A stretch of 35,281 nt of DNA from Caldilineaceae bacterium bin5 (GTDB taxonomy: Bacteria; Chloroflexota; Anaerolineae; Caldilineales; Caldilineaceae), in the NCBI GenBank assembly GCA_002238445.1, contig MPML01000050.1, positions 1 to 35,281 on the forward strand, given 5' to 3'. Under the pieces are notes generated by a model. It searched no databases and was not told the origin of the DNA. It saw only the letters and a program-made list of their open reading frames with translations. The translations under genes were made by a program, and so were the position numbers. Position 1 is the first letter of the stretch, and each line of letters opens with the position of its first letter. Positions 8,951-17,036 of this stretch are shown here, piece after piece.

Positions 8951-10747
8951 TCATCCAGCGGCGAGAGGCACTCTGAGTTCATGTTCGCCTCCCAGGTCGG
9001 CGGAGACCTGGGCGAAACGGTGGCCGTACCGTTCGACGGTGCTGACGCCGATATTTTCGCCGTCGAAGGTGGAGGATGGAGGCGCGGTGCTGCCGGAGGG
9101 AAGCAGGTAGAGCATCGTCGCTTCGCTGAGCTTATCGGGCGACTGAATGCGATAGGTGCTTTCGGTGGCGGATGACCCGTTTCCTGCGGATGAGATGGAT
9201 ACGCGGCGACGGGCACGCTCCCAAATGTTGATTTCCTCACTGGTCCACCACTCCATACCGAGGCTGCGGGCGTAGGCGACGGTTTCGCGGATTGAGCGTT
9301 CGCACTCGGGGTCTTCGACGTGGGACGGGTGGTAAAGGACATGGGCGACGCCGTAACCGGCATGGCACTGGTCGACGAGGGGGCGCATGAAGCCGTGCGG
9401 GCAGACGACGGTAAAGTCCTGGGTGAGGAAGGGAAGGGCGAGTACGTCGAGGAAGTCGCCGTTGGGTCGGTCATCTTCCATTGGAAACCAGGGGTGGGAG
9501 GTGCCGAAGGTGAAGCCTCTGTCGCCGCGCGAATGCTCGAGTTGGATGCCTTTGTTCTGGCACCAGTAGTAGAACTCGAGGCGGCCTTGCCAGGCAATGC
9601 CGTGGTTCTTGTTGGAGACGATGTTGGAGAGGCCGGTCTCGTAGGCGAGCGTATCGTACTGCCAGTCAAAATCCATCTGGCTCCAGCGGGGGGCTTCGCG
9701 CACGGGCGCGTTGCCGGTGGCGTAGTGGAGGGCGATCTCGGAGGTGGATTCGATGAGCGCTTTGTAGAAGGAGCGATCATAGCCGGTAACGGGCATAGTG
9801 CACCAGGTAGACGGCACGTTAAGTTCCTGCAAAAGATCGAAGAGGCACCAGCCCACGAGGGGACGGTTGCCGTCGGAATCGTGGGACATGTGGGCCATTG
9901 ATGTCTGTCCACGCGGCCAGTACCAGAGGAGCGGCAGGGGTTCGCCGGCGGTGCTGAGTAGGTGGAAGACGGCGCGCAGGAGCAGCTCCTTCAGGGCGTC
10001 TGCCATAGGGGCCAGGATGATGCGCTGGTTGTAGTATGTTCGACCATCCTGGAGGGGGATGCCGCCGGAGTAGTAGAGATCGTCGATGTCGTCGATTTCG
10101 ACGAGGTCGCCATCCCGATCCGGGTCGAGGATGGAGCCGGTGGGGCTCCCGGAGGATTCGCGTGGGGGGATGGGCACGACCGGCTTGCCCTGATGGATGT
10201 GAAGCACGGAGGTTATCAGGTCGGGCGCGAAGAGAAGCGTGCGGCCGCGTCCGCTGGCGTGGGCTACGACGGCGTCCGAGGCGGCTCCGTCTGCGTGGGG
10301 CGGGGGTTGGATGGGCGCGACCTGGGCTAGTGCAGTGCCGGACGCGGCCTTGACCAAGGCGCCTCCGAAAACGTGGATTTCCCTGTTGAGTCCGCCGGTT
10401 AGCGGGTGCGGCGCGGCCGGAGGCTGCAGGTAGCCTTCTTCGAGGAGGCGGACGGTCTGTACACCGAAGAGGTCGTCCATGCCTGAGGTGCCGGCGTTGC
10501 CGATGAGAAGGCCGCCGGCGTGAACGAATTCAGCTGCGCCAGCTTTCTGATCGGAGGTCAGCTCAAGGTCCTGTGCGAAGATCAGAAGCCGCGGCAAGGG
10601 AGAATCGCCGGCCAGAGATTCCTGGGGCAGCAGGGCAAAGGGGATGCCGGCATGGCGAAGGATCTCGCTGATATAGGGGGCGGCGTAGGCGGGCAGTTCG
10701 CCGGTGCCCTTGCGAGGTTGTTCCGGGTTGACGATCACTCCGATCAT
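8951..10747 (-). CDS. Two-domain protein: GATase-like N-terminus plus polysaccharide deacetylase-like C-terminus
   Basis: 598 residues. The N-terminal part (about 1-190) looks like a class I glutamine-amidotransferase/ThuA-like Rossmann domain (RLLIFAQDLELT, GGLLIGNAG, GRGRTLLFAPDL) with no obvious catalytic Cys-His pair. From about residue 270 a NodB-like deacetylase barrel is suggested by HMSHDSDG (286-293, in the place of the metal-binding TFDDG motif), EIALHYATG (337-345) and a late YHPSH. By family knowledge these would hold a divalent metal for removing N- or O-acetyl groups from sugars. ATG at 10747 with AAGGAG upstream. No signal peptide. The domain pairing and variant motifs leave activity unproven, but context among sialidase-like and aminotransferase genes supports carbohydrate work. 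Confidence 0.72.
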   Translation of the reverse strand: MIGVIVNPEQPRKGTGELPAYAAPYISEILRHAGIPFALLPQESLAGDSPLPRLLIFAQDLELTSDQKAGAAEFVHAGGLLIGNAGTSGMDDLFGVQTVRLLEEGYLQPPAAPHPLTGGLNREIHVFGGALVKAASGTALAQVAPIQPPPHADGAASDAVVAHASGRGRTLLFAPDLITSVLHIHQGKPVVPIPPRESSGSPTGSILDPDRDGDLVEIDDIDDLYYSGGIPLQDGRTYYNQRIILAPMADALKELLLRAVFHLLSTAGEPLPLLWYWPRGQTSMAHMSHDSDGNRPLVGWCLFDLLQELNVPSTWCTMPVTGYDRSFYKALIESTSEIALHYATGNAPVREAPRWSQMDFDWQYDTLAYETGLSNIVSNKNHGIAWQGRLEFYYWCQNKGIQLEHSRGDRGFTFGTSHPWFPMEDDRPNGDFLDVLALPFLTQDFTVVCPHGFMRPLVDQCHAGYGVAHVLYHPSHVEDPECERSIRETVAYARSLGMEWWTSEEINIWERARRRVSISSAGNGSSATESTYRIQSPDKLSEATMLYLLPSGSTAPPSSTFDGENIGVSTVERYGHRFAQVSADLGGEHELRVPLAAG

Positions 10748-10810
10748 TTGGACTTTCTCCTTACCCCTGTGGCTGGTCGTTCTCTCTTGCGATTGTCACC
10801 TGGCCAAGAT

Positions 10811-11566
10811 TCATGCGTCGCGTGCGCAGCGGAAGCCGATGTGGCGGCGCTGCATTTGGGGAAAGCGATCGTAGCGGGCGGCGCAGCGGGCGCGTTCGGC
10901 GATGCTGTACCAGGAGCCGCCGCGCAGCACATTGTGGGCGTCATAGTGGACGACTGGCTTGGTGCAAATGGGGTTGGCTTGCGGGCTGAAGGCGTAGAAG
11001 TCATCGGAATAGCGATCCTGGCACCATTCCCAGACGTTGCCGACCATGTCGCAGACGCCAAAAGGGCTGACGTTGCCTGCATTTGTGTAGCGGTCGACGG
11101 GGGTGGGATGGCCGACGCCGGATTCGCGTGTGTTGGCGCGATCGGGGTCCCATTCGTTTCCCCAGGGCCAGCGCAGATTGTCGGGGCCGCGGGCGGCGAA
11201 TTCCCATTCGGCTTCGGTTGGCAAGCGCAGACCGGCCCAGTCCGCATAGGCCTGAGCATCCCAGTGGGCTACGCCGATAACCGGCTGATTGGGTCCTGTG
11301 AAACGGGGGTCGTCCCAGCACTGGGGGGGCACTGCGCCGGTCTCCTGGAGGTAGCGGTCGTATTGGGCGACGGTTACCGGGTACTGGCTGACGTAGTAAG
11401 GATCGAGACGAACGGCGTGCTGGGGGCTTTCGTCCTGGAAGCGGGTGACTCGCCAGCCGTATTCGTCGGCGATCTTCTGTGCGTCGGTTGGGTCAGTCCC
11501 CATCAGGAATTCGCCGCCGGGGATGGGAATGAGCGTTGAACCGTCCTGGTTTTCGATTCTGTCCAC
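10811..11566 (-). CDS. FGE-sulfatase/SUMF1-fold protein lacking the FGE active-site cysteines
   Basis: 251 residues with the formylglycine-generating-enzyme fold: PIPGGEFLMGTD at the N-terminus, LRLPTEAEWEFAARG, YPWGN-like WPWGNEWD, VGNVWEWCQD, LRGGSW and the terminal GFRCAR. In true FGE, two cysteines after RGGS activate the sulfatase cysteine. Here the corresponding stretch is RGGSWYSIAERARCAAR, shorter and without the first cysteine, so it is not expected to mature sulfatases, and no sulfatase gene is in the window. GTG start at 11566 is chosen because GAAGGAC precedes it and it follows the aminotransferase stop by 19 bases; the longer open frame upstream is only a shadow of that gene. Possible roles are an EgtB-like oxidase, a C-type-lectin-like binding protein, or a cofactor-free scaffold. 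Confidence 0.85.
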   Translation of the reverse strand: MDRIENQDGSTLIPIPGGEFLMGTDPTDAQKIADEYGWRVTRFQDESPQHAVRLDPYYVSQYPVTVAQYDRYLQETGAVPPQCWDDPRFTGPNQPVIGVAHWDAQAYADWAGLRLPTEAEWEFAARGPDNLRWPWGNEWDPDRANTRESGVGHPTPVDRYTNAGNVSPFGVCDMVGNVWEWCQDRYSDDFYAFSPQANPICTKPVVHYDAHNVLRGGSWYSIAERARCAARYDRFPQMQRRHIGFRCARDA

Positions 11567-11585
11567 GGCTTTGCGTCCTTCGGTT

Positions 11586-12878
11586 TTATTGCGCGGCCTG
11601 CTCGGCGTAGTGGAGGGCGACTTTGCGCATGGCGGCGGCGATATCTTTGGCGTCCTGTTCGGTGTAGGAGTTGCGGAATAGGATGAAGCCGGTTTTGGGC
11701 AGCTCGCGTTCGATGTGGGGCAGGTGGAGCGCGTTGTAGTCGATGCGCCTGTTTCCTTGCTCGTCGACAAAGGGGTAACGGGACTGGCCGTAGGTATCCT
11801 CTTCAGCGAAGATTGGATAGCGGTAGAGTGGGCGGCCCTGGATGTAGGGTCCGTGGCAGTCGGGGATGCCCTCGGCCTGGAGCGCGGCGGCGAACTGATC
11901 GGAAGATATGCCGGCCTCGGATTCGTCGACGGTGTAGGCGTAGGTATAGTAGGCGCTGCGGTCTTCGGGATGAACCTTTTGGATCTTGAAGCCGGGCAGG
12001 TGGGGCACGACTTCGTCGAGGATGGCGGCTGTACGGCGGCGGACGATGGTGGCCTCTTGCCAGCGATCAAATTGGGCGAGGCCGACGGCGGCGTGAAGGT
12101 CGGTCATGGGGTGGAAGTCGCCGAGGAAGGCGTAGCCCTGATTGCCGCCGCGGCGGAAGGAGGTGGGGGCAAGGGAGCTGCGCAGGGCGCTGTCCATCTC
12201 GGAACCTTTGCGGGAGAAGCCCATGGCACGGCGGGCGAGGGGCTCGTCGTTGGTGATGATCATGCCACCTTGATCGGTGGTGAGCGTTTTGCCGCCGAGC
12301 GAGAAGCAGCCGATGTCGCCGATGGTACCCACGAGCTGGCCGCGGTATTCGGCGAGGTGGGCCTGCGAGCAGTCCTCGATGACGGGCAGGTTGTGGGCGC
12401 GTCCGATCTCCAGGATGGGCCCCATGTCGCAGGGATTGCCGTAGAGATGGACGGCAAGGATGGCGCGCGTACGGGGGGTGATGCGGCGCTCGATGTCGGC
12501 GGGATCGGTGTTGAGGGTCTCCGGATCCCAGTCGGCGAAGACGGGGATGGCGTTGTGGAGGATGATGCCGAGCACCGAGCCGATATCGGTCGTGGGCGTG
12601 GTGATGATTTCGTCGCCGGGTTCAGGGTTGATGGCGGCGACGGCGGCGTGGATGGCGCCGGTGCCGGTGGTGGTGGCGACGGCGTATTTGGCGCGGTGGA
12701 GGGTGGCGAAGGCGTCGCCGAAGGCCCTGACTTTGAAGCCGGAGCGCCAGCCGTCGGTGGCGTTGTCCATGACCTCCATGAGGTGGCGCTTCTCTTCGTC
12801 TCCGAATATCCATTTGGGCCCGAAGGGCTTGGTGCGCAGGGGCGGGCCGCCTTCAATCGCCAGTTTTGCGCTGGTCAT
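11586..12878 (-). CDS. DegT/DnrJ/EryC1/StrS-family PLP-dependent aminotransferase
   Basis: 430 residues, the normal size for sugar aminotransferases of this family, which transfer amino groups from glutamate or glutamine to keto-sugars using pyridoxal phosphate. Seen: the cofactor-binding TTTGTGAIHAAV turn (69-80), the aspartate of VIEDCSQAH (Asp169) that pairs with the cofactor ring nitrogen, and the Schiff-base lysine in FSLGGKTLTTDQGG (Lys197). The C-terminal half has the usual HLPH and FRNSYT segments. ATG at 12878 with AAAGGA upstream; 39 bases follow the stop of the upstream sialidase-like gene. Within a cluster of glycan-active proteins it may make or interconvert an amino sugar; some family members instead act as dehydratases or sensors. 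Confidence 0.92.
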   Translation of the reverse strand: MTSAKLAIEGGPPLRTKPFGPKWIFGDEEKRHLMEVMDNATDGWRSGFKVRAFGDAFATLHRAKYAVATTTGTGAIHAAVAAINPEPGDEIITTPTTDIGSVLGIILHNAIPVFADWDPETLNTDPADIERRITPRTRAILAVHLYGNPCDMGPILEIGRAHNLPVIEDCSQAHLAEYRGQLVGTIGDIGCFSLGGKTLTTDQGGMIITNDEPLARRAMGFSRKGSEMDSALRSSLAPTSFRRGGNQGYAFLGDFHPMTDLHAAVGLAQFDRWQEATIVRRRTAAILDEVVPHLPGFKIQKVHPEDRSAYYTYAYTVDESEAGISSDQFAAALQAEGIPDCHGPYIQGRPLYRYPIFAEEDTYGQSRYPFVDEQGNRRIDYNALHLPHIERELPKTGFILFRNSYTEQDAKDIAAAMRKVALHYAEQAAQ

Positions 12879-12917
12879 GGCAGGTTTCCTTTCCGGCTCA
12901 GATTTTCAGAGCGGTAT

Positions 12918-14039
12918 TCAGATTTCATCCAGGCGCCACTTTGTGTAGGCGGCGTGGCAGATGCCGTCTTCGAGCGTGATCCAGTAGCAGGTGAAGAGAC
13001 TGCCGTCGTCGAACTGCACGGTGATGGGATAGCCGACGTCGGAGCCGCCGCTGTGGTGAGGATAGTCGGGCCACATGGGCGAGGCAGTGCCGGCATCGTC
13101 ACGCATGATGATGGTGTTATCGGTGTCCCAGGTTTTGCCGTTGTCTTCGCTGAGGACGAGGCGGATGCCCATGGGGTCCCAGCGGTAGGTGACGCCGCAG
13201 AGGATGCGGCCGTCCTGGAGGCGGAGGAGGTGGGGCGGATAGCCCCTGATTTCGGTGCGCATGGGCTGGGACCAGGTGATGCCGCCGTCATCGGACCAGC
13301 TTTCGAGCAGGTATCCACTGGTGATCTGGCCGGGGGTTGAGTGGCGGATGTGGGCTAGGACCCGGCCTGGTTCGGTTTCGATGAAGCATGTCTCGTCTCC
13401 GGTGACGCTGGAGACGCTGGAGCAGACAGGGTGCAGCCGCCAGTTGTCGCCATTTGGATCCGAGCGCCAGACGAAGACCTGGCCCTGGCTGCCGTCAAGG
13501 TTGGTGGCGTAAACAGGCAGGAGGATGTGACCGGATTGAAGTCGTGTCCAGCGGGGGAAGGCGGTCATCCAACTGAAGCCGGGCACCAGCCAGTCGCGGC
13601 GGTCCCAGGTTTTGCCCTGGTCGTGGGAGCGCATGACGAAAAGTTTTGGCATGCCAACCATCAGGTCGTCGCCCTGGTCGGGATGGGGGCGTGCGGTCAG
13701 GCCTTGTTCTTCGGCTTCGGCGGCTCGCTCTTTGGACCAGACTTCGAAGCCGACGGTGCCGGCGGCGAGGTAGCTGCCGTCGGGCTGGACGTCGGCGTAG
13801 CGGTCATATTGTTCGCGGGGCAGTGCGCCGGGCCAGGCGAGCGGTATGGTCTGGTCGTCGGTTTCAGTGAAGGTCTCGCCCTGGTCATCGGAGACGAGCA
13901 CGATCCAGTCGGCGAGGCCGTAGTGGTCGGCGAAGGGGGAGGAGACGACGCCGACGGTCAGGCGCCCGTCTGACAGGAGTTGGGGGACGGGGCCGAGAGA
14001 ATAGCGGCCGGGGCGTTTGTAGAGGATGCCGTGCTGCAT
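12918..14039 (-). CDS. Asp-box sialidase-like protein, first gene of the minus-strand glycan cluster
   Basis: 373-residue propeller with Asp boxes SDDQGETF, SHDQGKTW, SDDGGITW and SEDNGKTW, and propeller phrases HLLRLQDGRILCGVTYR and DVGYPITVQFDDGS. It belongs to the exo-alpha-sialidase-annotated superfamily but is not close to the tandem trio. ATG at 14039 with AAGGAG 8 bases upstream. No signal peptide. A MITE-like element (14065-14365) is inserted immediately upstream; its 8-bp duplication ends 25 bases before the ATG, so the native promoter or the link to the transporter transcript has been interrupted and expression may start inside the element. It heads eight closely spaced genes. Confidence 0.84.
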   Translation of the reverse strand: MQHGILYKRPGRYSLGPVPQLLSDGRLTVGVVSSPFADHYGLADWIVLVSDDQGETFTETDDQTIPLAWPGALPREQYDRYADVQPDGSYLAAGTVGFEVWSKERAAEAEEQGLTARPHPDQGDDLMVGMPKLFVMRSHDQGKTWDRRDWLVPGFSWMTAFPRWTRLQSGHILLPVYATNLDGSQGQVFVWRSDPNGDNWRLHPVCSSVSSVTGDETCFIETEPGRVLAHIRHSTPGQITSGYLLESWSDDGGITWSQPMRTEIRGYPPHLLRLQDGRILCGVTYRWDPMGIRLVLSEDNGKTWDTDNTIIMRDDAGTASPMWPDYPHHSGGSDVGYPITVQFDDGSLFTCYWITLEDGICHAAYTKWRLDEI

Positions 14040-14563
14040 GATCTGTCTCCTTGCCTATTCGTAGGTAACCACCAAACCGCATACAGTGTTTGTCTTGACC
14101 GACTCTTGATCTTCACCGCCATTCGGGCTATGTAATGGTGTATTCGATTGGCAGCCGCCAGGTAGGTTGGGGCGCGCTGTCGGCATGCCACGATGGTGGG
14201 GAAGAACCAGCACGGTGGGTAGACAGAGGGGGGCGTTGCGGGGGCGCAGCCCCTGCACAAGGGAGGGCCGAAGGCCCGACCGCCCAAAATACAACAAGGA
14301 AAGGAGAAAGAACACTTTTGCTCGCCTCGTTCAGGGTTGCGGATCAGTCGCGGTTGAGCAGTTACATTCGTAGTTATAGGTCTTCAATGGACGCTCACGA
14401 TAGTAACGAATAATCAGAGCCCGGCTGATACTTTGCGTTCTTTCTGGCAGCAGACTCTGTTGCACTGAGAAGGAATGGTGAAGATGCTTGCATTCCAAAC
14501 ACAGACCACAGGCGCGAAGGCGTTTGGTACCACCTTGAATGCAGATGAAGAACCGCGGTTCCC
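14040..14563. other. Intergenic region carrying MITE copy 3
   Basis: The 524 bases between the permease stop and the first glycan-cluster gene. It holds the element at 14065-14365 and its duplications. From 14374 to 14563 no gene is seen. A 12-bp perfect palindrome GAACCGCGGTTC lies at 14550-14561, directly after the permease stop; it may be a small 3' hairpin. Confidence 0.6.
14065..14365. mobile_element. MITE-like element, copy 3 (301 bp)
   Basis: Ends GTAACCACCAAACCGC and, reading in from the other side, GTAACTGCTCAACCGC: a 16-bp inverted repeat with 4 mismatches. It is flanked by a perfect 8-bp duplication ATTCGTAG at 14057-14064 and 14366-14373. The right two thirds (from about 14225) match the other copies, including the block GGGGGCGTTGCGGGGGCGC and the GGCCGAAGGCC hairpin. 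The left interior is unlike copies 1 and 2, so it is a variant or a chimera. No transposase is encoded. Confidence 0.87.
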
Positions 14564-15466
14564 TCACCCGCGCCGGCGCGGATCCAGAATGTCCCTCAGG
14601 GCATCGCCGATGAGGTTGAGGGCGACGACCGTGCTCACCAGCACGACGCCTGGGGGAATCCACAGCCACCAGAAGCGCTGGATAAGGGTAAGATTGTTGG
14701 CCGCAGTGACCATATTGCCCCAACTTGGCGTCGGCGGTTGTACACCGAGACCGAGGAAGCTGATGCCAGCCTCGGCGATGATTGTCTCGCCGATGCCCAG
14801 CGTCATATTGACCAAGACCAAGGGCATCACATTGGGCACGATGTGCTGGCGGATGATCCCCCAGTTTTTTGTGCCGATGGCGCGGGCGGCCAGAATATAA
14901 TCCAACTCGCGGATGGAGAGGATTTGGCCGCGAAAAATACGGGCGTCAAAGGGCCAGCTCAGGAGGCCGAGGGCAATCAGGAGAGTCAAAGGTGTGGGGC
15001 CGAATGCAGCGACCAAAATCAGGAGGAGGAAGATGGTGGGGAAGACCATCATAATATCGACGACGCGCTGGATCACGAAATCGACAGCGCCGCCAAAGTA
15101 GCCGGAGATTGCCCCCAGCAGCAGGCCGATAGCGGTGCGGATCAGCACTGCCAAGAGCCCGATTAGCAGGGAGACGCGTCCGCCGTAGAGGATGCGCGTC
15201 AGCATATCGCGCCCGGTCAGGTCAGTTCCAAACAGGTGGGAGGCGCTCGGCGGTTTGCGAATCGCCTGCAGATCGATTTCCTGTGGTTCGTAGGGCATAA
15301 TCCAAGGAGCGAGGATCACTGCAAAAGTGATCAGCAGCATGAATGCCAAGCCGCCGACGGCGCCGGGGTTCTGCAGGAACAGCCTTGTGTTCAGGGCGGC
15401 CAGTGACGATTTCTCGATGGGGACCGCCAAGGCTTCATCCAGAGACGCTCTGTCCTGCTCACTCAT
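14564..15466 (-). CDS. ABC transporter permease, DppC type
   Basis: 300-residue inner-membrane permease of a peptide/glycopeptide-type importer. Seen: a cytoplasmic N-terminus, a first helix LAFMLLITFAVILAPWI, the family segment LFGTDLTGRDMLTRILYGGR, further hydrophobic helices, and the EAA-type loop AARAIGTKNWGIIRQHIVPN. It ends in GDALRDILDPR. It partners the DppB-type permease at 15599-16630 and the lipoprotein at 17037-18809; no ATPase genes are present in the window, so the ATPase subunits must be encoded elsewhere. ATG at 15466 with only a weak GGAG-like site. It resembles the permease at the left window edge in family but is clearly a different gene. Confidence 0.94.
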   Translation of the reverse strand: MSEQDRASLDEALAVPIEKSSLAALNTRLFLQNPGAVGGLAFMLLITFAVILAPWIMPYEPQEIDLQAIRKPPSASHLFGTDLTGRDMLTRILYGGRVSLLIGLLAVLIRTAIGLLLGAISGYFGGAVDFVIQRVVDIMMVFPTIFLLLILVAAFGPTPLTLLIALGLLSWPFDARIFRGQILSIRELDYILAARAIGTKNWGIIRQHIVPNVMPLVLVNMTLGIGETIIAEAGISFLGLGVQPPTPSWGNMVTAANNLTLIQRFWWLWIPPGVVLVSTVVALNLIGDALRDILDPRRRG

Positions 15467-15506
15467 ACTCGTTGCTCACTCCGTTCAACTATCACCCGAT
15501 AAAAAG

Positions 15507-15567
15507 AAAGTGACGGACACTGTCCAAACGACGTGTAACCTCGTCAATGGACAACGGCTGTCACTTT
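15507..15567 (-). promoter_or_regulatory. Inverted repeat between the two permease genes
   Basis: Left arm AAAGTGACGGACACTGTCC (15507-15525) pairs with right arm GGACAACGGCTGTCACTTT (15549-15567) with 4 mismatches and a loop of about 23 bases. It lies in the 132-base gap between the DppB and DppC genes. No T-run follows on either strand, so an intercistronic RNA stabiliser or processing hairpin is more likely than a terminator. Confidence 0.45.
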
Positions 15568-15598
15568 GCTGTTGCCGAACACCCAGAGTCGCGAGTCA

Positions 15599-16630
15599 TC
15601 AGGAATATGAGACCCGCGGATCGACCCAAACATAGCAGATATCGACGATCAGATTGGCGAAAATGACCAGAGTTGCGATGACGGTAATCGTTGCCATCAT
15701 GATGGAGAAATCCTTGGCCTGGGCTGCTTGCGCGGCCCACATACCGACTCCGGGGTAGTTGAAGGCTGTCTCAAAAATAGCGGAGCCGCCGATAATGAAA
15801 GGAACGCTGCGGCCCACAATCGTCAGCACAGGCAGAAGGGCGTTGCGGAAAATGTGCCTGCTGCGCACCACGCCCTCTTTCAAGCCTTTTGCGCGCGCGA
15901 CTGTGACAAAATCGGCCCGCATTGTCTCCAGTACACTGGTGCGCGTCCAGCGGATCAGGCCGGCCGAGCCGCTGATCCCCATCACCATCACCGGCAGGAC
16001 AAGATGGTGGAGCCGATCAGCAAAATCCCCTCCTGTACGAGGGTTGTAGATGCCACCAGAGGGAAACCAGCCAAGTCTGATGGCGAAAATAATGATGACC
16101 CAGGTCGCGACGAGGAACCCCGGCACGCTGATCAGGATATAGGTGAGGAAGGAGACGACGTTGTCGAAGGTCGAATACTGGTACAAGGCCGAAATCGAGC
16201 CGACAACAATGCCGAGGGCGATACTGAGCAGTAACGAAAGGATAGTCAGGCGCATCGTAACGCCGATGCGTAAGGCCATTTGCGGCCCTATCAGTTCGGC
16301 GGTACGCATGGCGCGGCCGAAATCCCCCTGTAACACCTTGCCCAGCCAGCGGAAGTATTGCACCGGGATCGGGTCGTTGAGGCCAAGCTTTTCCTTCTGG
16401 AACTCGCTGTTGCTGACAGACTCTTCGTCATCGCCGCGGCCTTTATAGCCCTCACGAATGCCCATCTGATCGCGCACTTGTTGCGCGGTCATGCCCTGCG
16501 TATCGCTGGCCAGAAACATGAACAGAGTGGGGTCACCTGGAGCCAGCCGCATGAGGGTAAAGTTCAGATAGGTTATTACTAAGAGCATCGGTACGGCTGT
16601 GAGCACCCGACGGATAATATATTGGGTCAA
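15599..16630 (-). CDS. ABC transporter permease, DppB type
   Basis: 343-residue permease that forms the membrane channel with the DppC-type partner. Seen: the family N-terminus MTQYIIRRVLTAVPMLLVIT, LNFTLMRLAPGDP, an extended periplasmic segment after the first helix (about residues 40-110), at least five later helices, and the EAA-type loop ARAKGLKEGVVRSRHIFRNA. It ends in DICYVWVDPR, typical of DppB. The start codon is TTG at 16630, supported by AGAGGAG about 7 bases upstream. It is transcribed after the substrate-binding protein, probably on the same RNA. Confidence 0.94.
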   Translation of the reverse strand: MTQYIIRRVLTAVPMLLVITYLNFTLMRLAPGDPTLFMFLASDTQGMTAQQVRDQMGIREGYKGRGDDEESVSNSEFQKEKLGLNDPIPVQYFRWLGKVLQGDFGRAMRTAELIGPQMALRIGVTMRLTILSLLLSIALGIVVGSISALYQYSTFDNVVSFLTYILISVPGFLVATWVIIIFAIRLGWFPSGGIYNPRTGGDFADRLHHLVLPVMVMGISGSAGLIRWTRTSVLETMRADFVTVARAKGLKEGVVRSRHIFRNALLPVLTIVGRSVPFIIGGSAIFETAFNYPGVGMWAAQAAQAKDFSIMMATITVIATLVIFANLIVDICYVWVDPRVSYS

Positions 16631-16894
16631 TCTGGGCTCCTCTCCAATTCAATCAGACGCCAACCGACGCCTTCCCGGTGTAACTAACAACGAGATTGTC
16701 TGCCAGGTTATTCAACGCCACAGTCGTCTTCCTCACTATGTAACAGAACTGCTAGCCGGTAGTTCAGAATCCACATGCTTCGGCCGCGTTACTGCCAGGA
16801 AGGCTGTGTCGCAGACTGGTGGACGGCCGGGCCGGTGCGTGTGCGCCTAAGTCAAGGACGATCACTGTTTGCGCCAGGATGTGACCAGCATTCT

Positions 16895-16936
16895 TGTGGC
16901 GACCAGCGACTCTTGTTGCGGCCACCGGTCGCCACA
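16895..16936 (-). promoter_or_regulatory. Stem-loop with 10-bp perfect stem
   Basis: TGTGGCGACC at 16895-16904 pairs perfectly with GGTCGCCACA at 16927-16936, loop 22 bases. No T-run follows in the minus-strand direction. Second of two hairpins downstream of the substrate-binding protein gene. Confidence 0.5.
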
Positions 16937-16967
16937 GGATTGACATGAATGACTCACATCTTGCGTT

Positions 16968-17008
16968 TCTCTCTGGGCTGCTGTCTTCCAACAACTAACC
17001 CAGAGAGA
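16968..17008 (-). terminator. Stem-loop just after the substrate-binding protein gene
   Basis: TCTCTCTGGG (16968-16977) pairs perfectly with CCCAGAGAGA (16999-17008), loop 21 bases, beginning 28 bases after the stop codon on the minus strand. The bases that follow are AAACGC rather than a T-run, so a partial terminator or 3'-end stabiliser of the binding-protein message is more likely than a full terminator. Confidence 0.5.
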
Positions 17009-17036
17009 TTGCAGGCGCAAGACCTTTTCGGAAAAC

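Larger units (their letters stand above)
16631..17036. other. 406-base gap between binding-protein and permease genes
   Basis: No credible gene. Two perfect 10-bp inverted repeats lie in the half nearest the binding-protein gene and are listed separately. Such hairpins after binding-protein genes commonly protect the upstream message and lower expression of the permeases (family knowledge); that role is inferred here. Confidence 0.6.

Noticed and set aside
10811..12070. Longer 419-codon version of the FGE-fold gene
   Set aside because: The first 168 codons overlap the aminotransferase gene in another frame and are low-complexity; the GTG at 11566 has a ribosome site and fits the fold boundary.
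11715..13340. 541-codon plus-strand frame over the aminotransferase and sialidase genes
   Set aside because: Antisense to well-supported genes with family motifs; the product is G/A/V/D-rich with no recognisable domain.
14550..14561. GAACCGCGGTTC, which fits the LexA pattern GAAC-N4-GTTC
   Set aside because: It lies directly after a stop codon with no promoter or damage-related gene downstream; a small 3' hairpin or chance palindrome is more likely.
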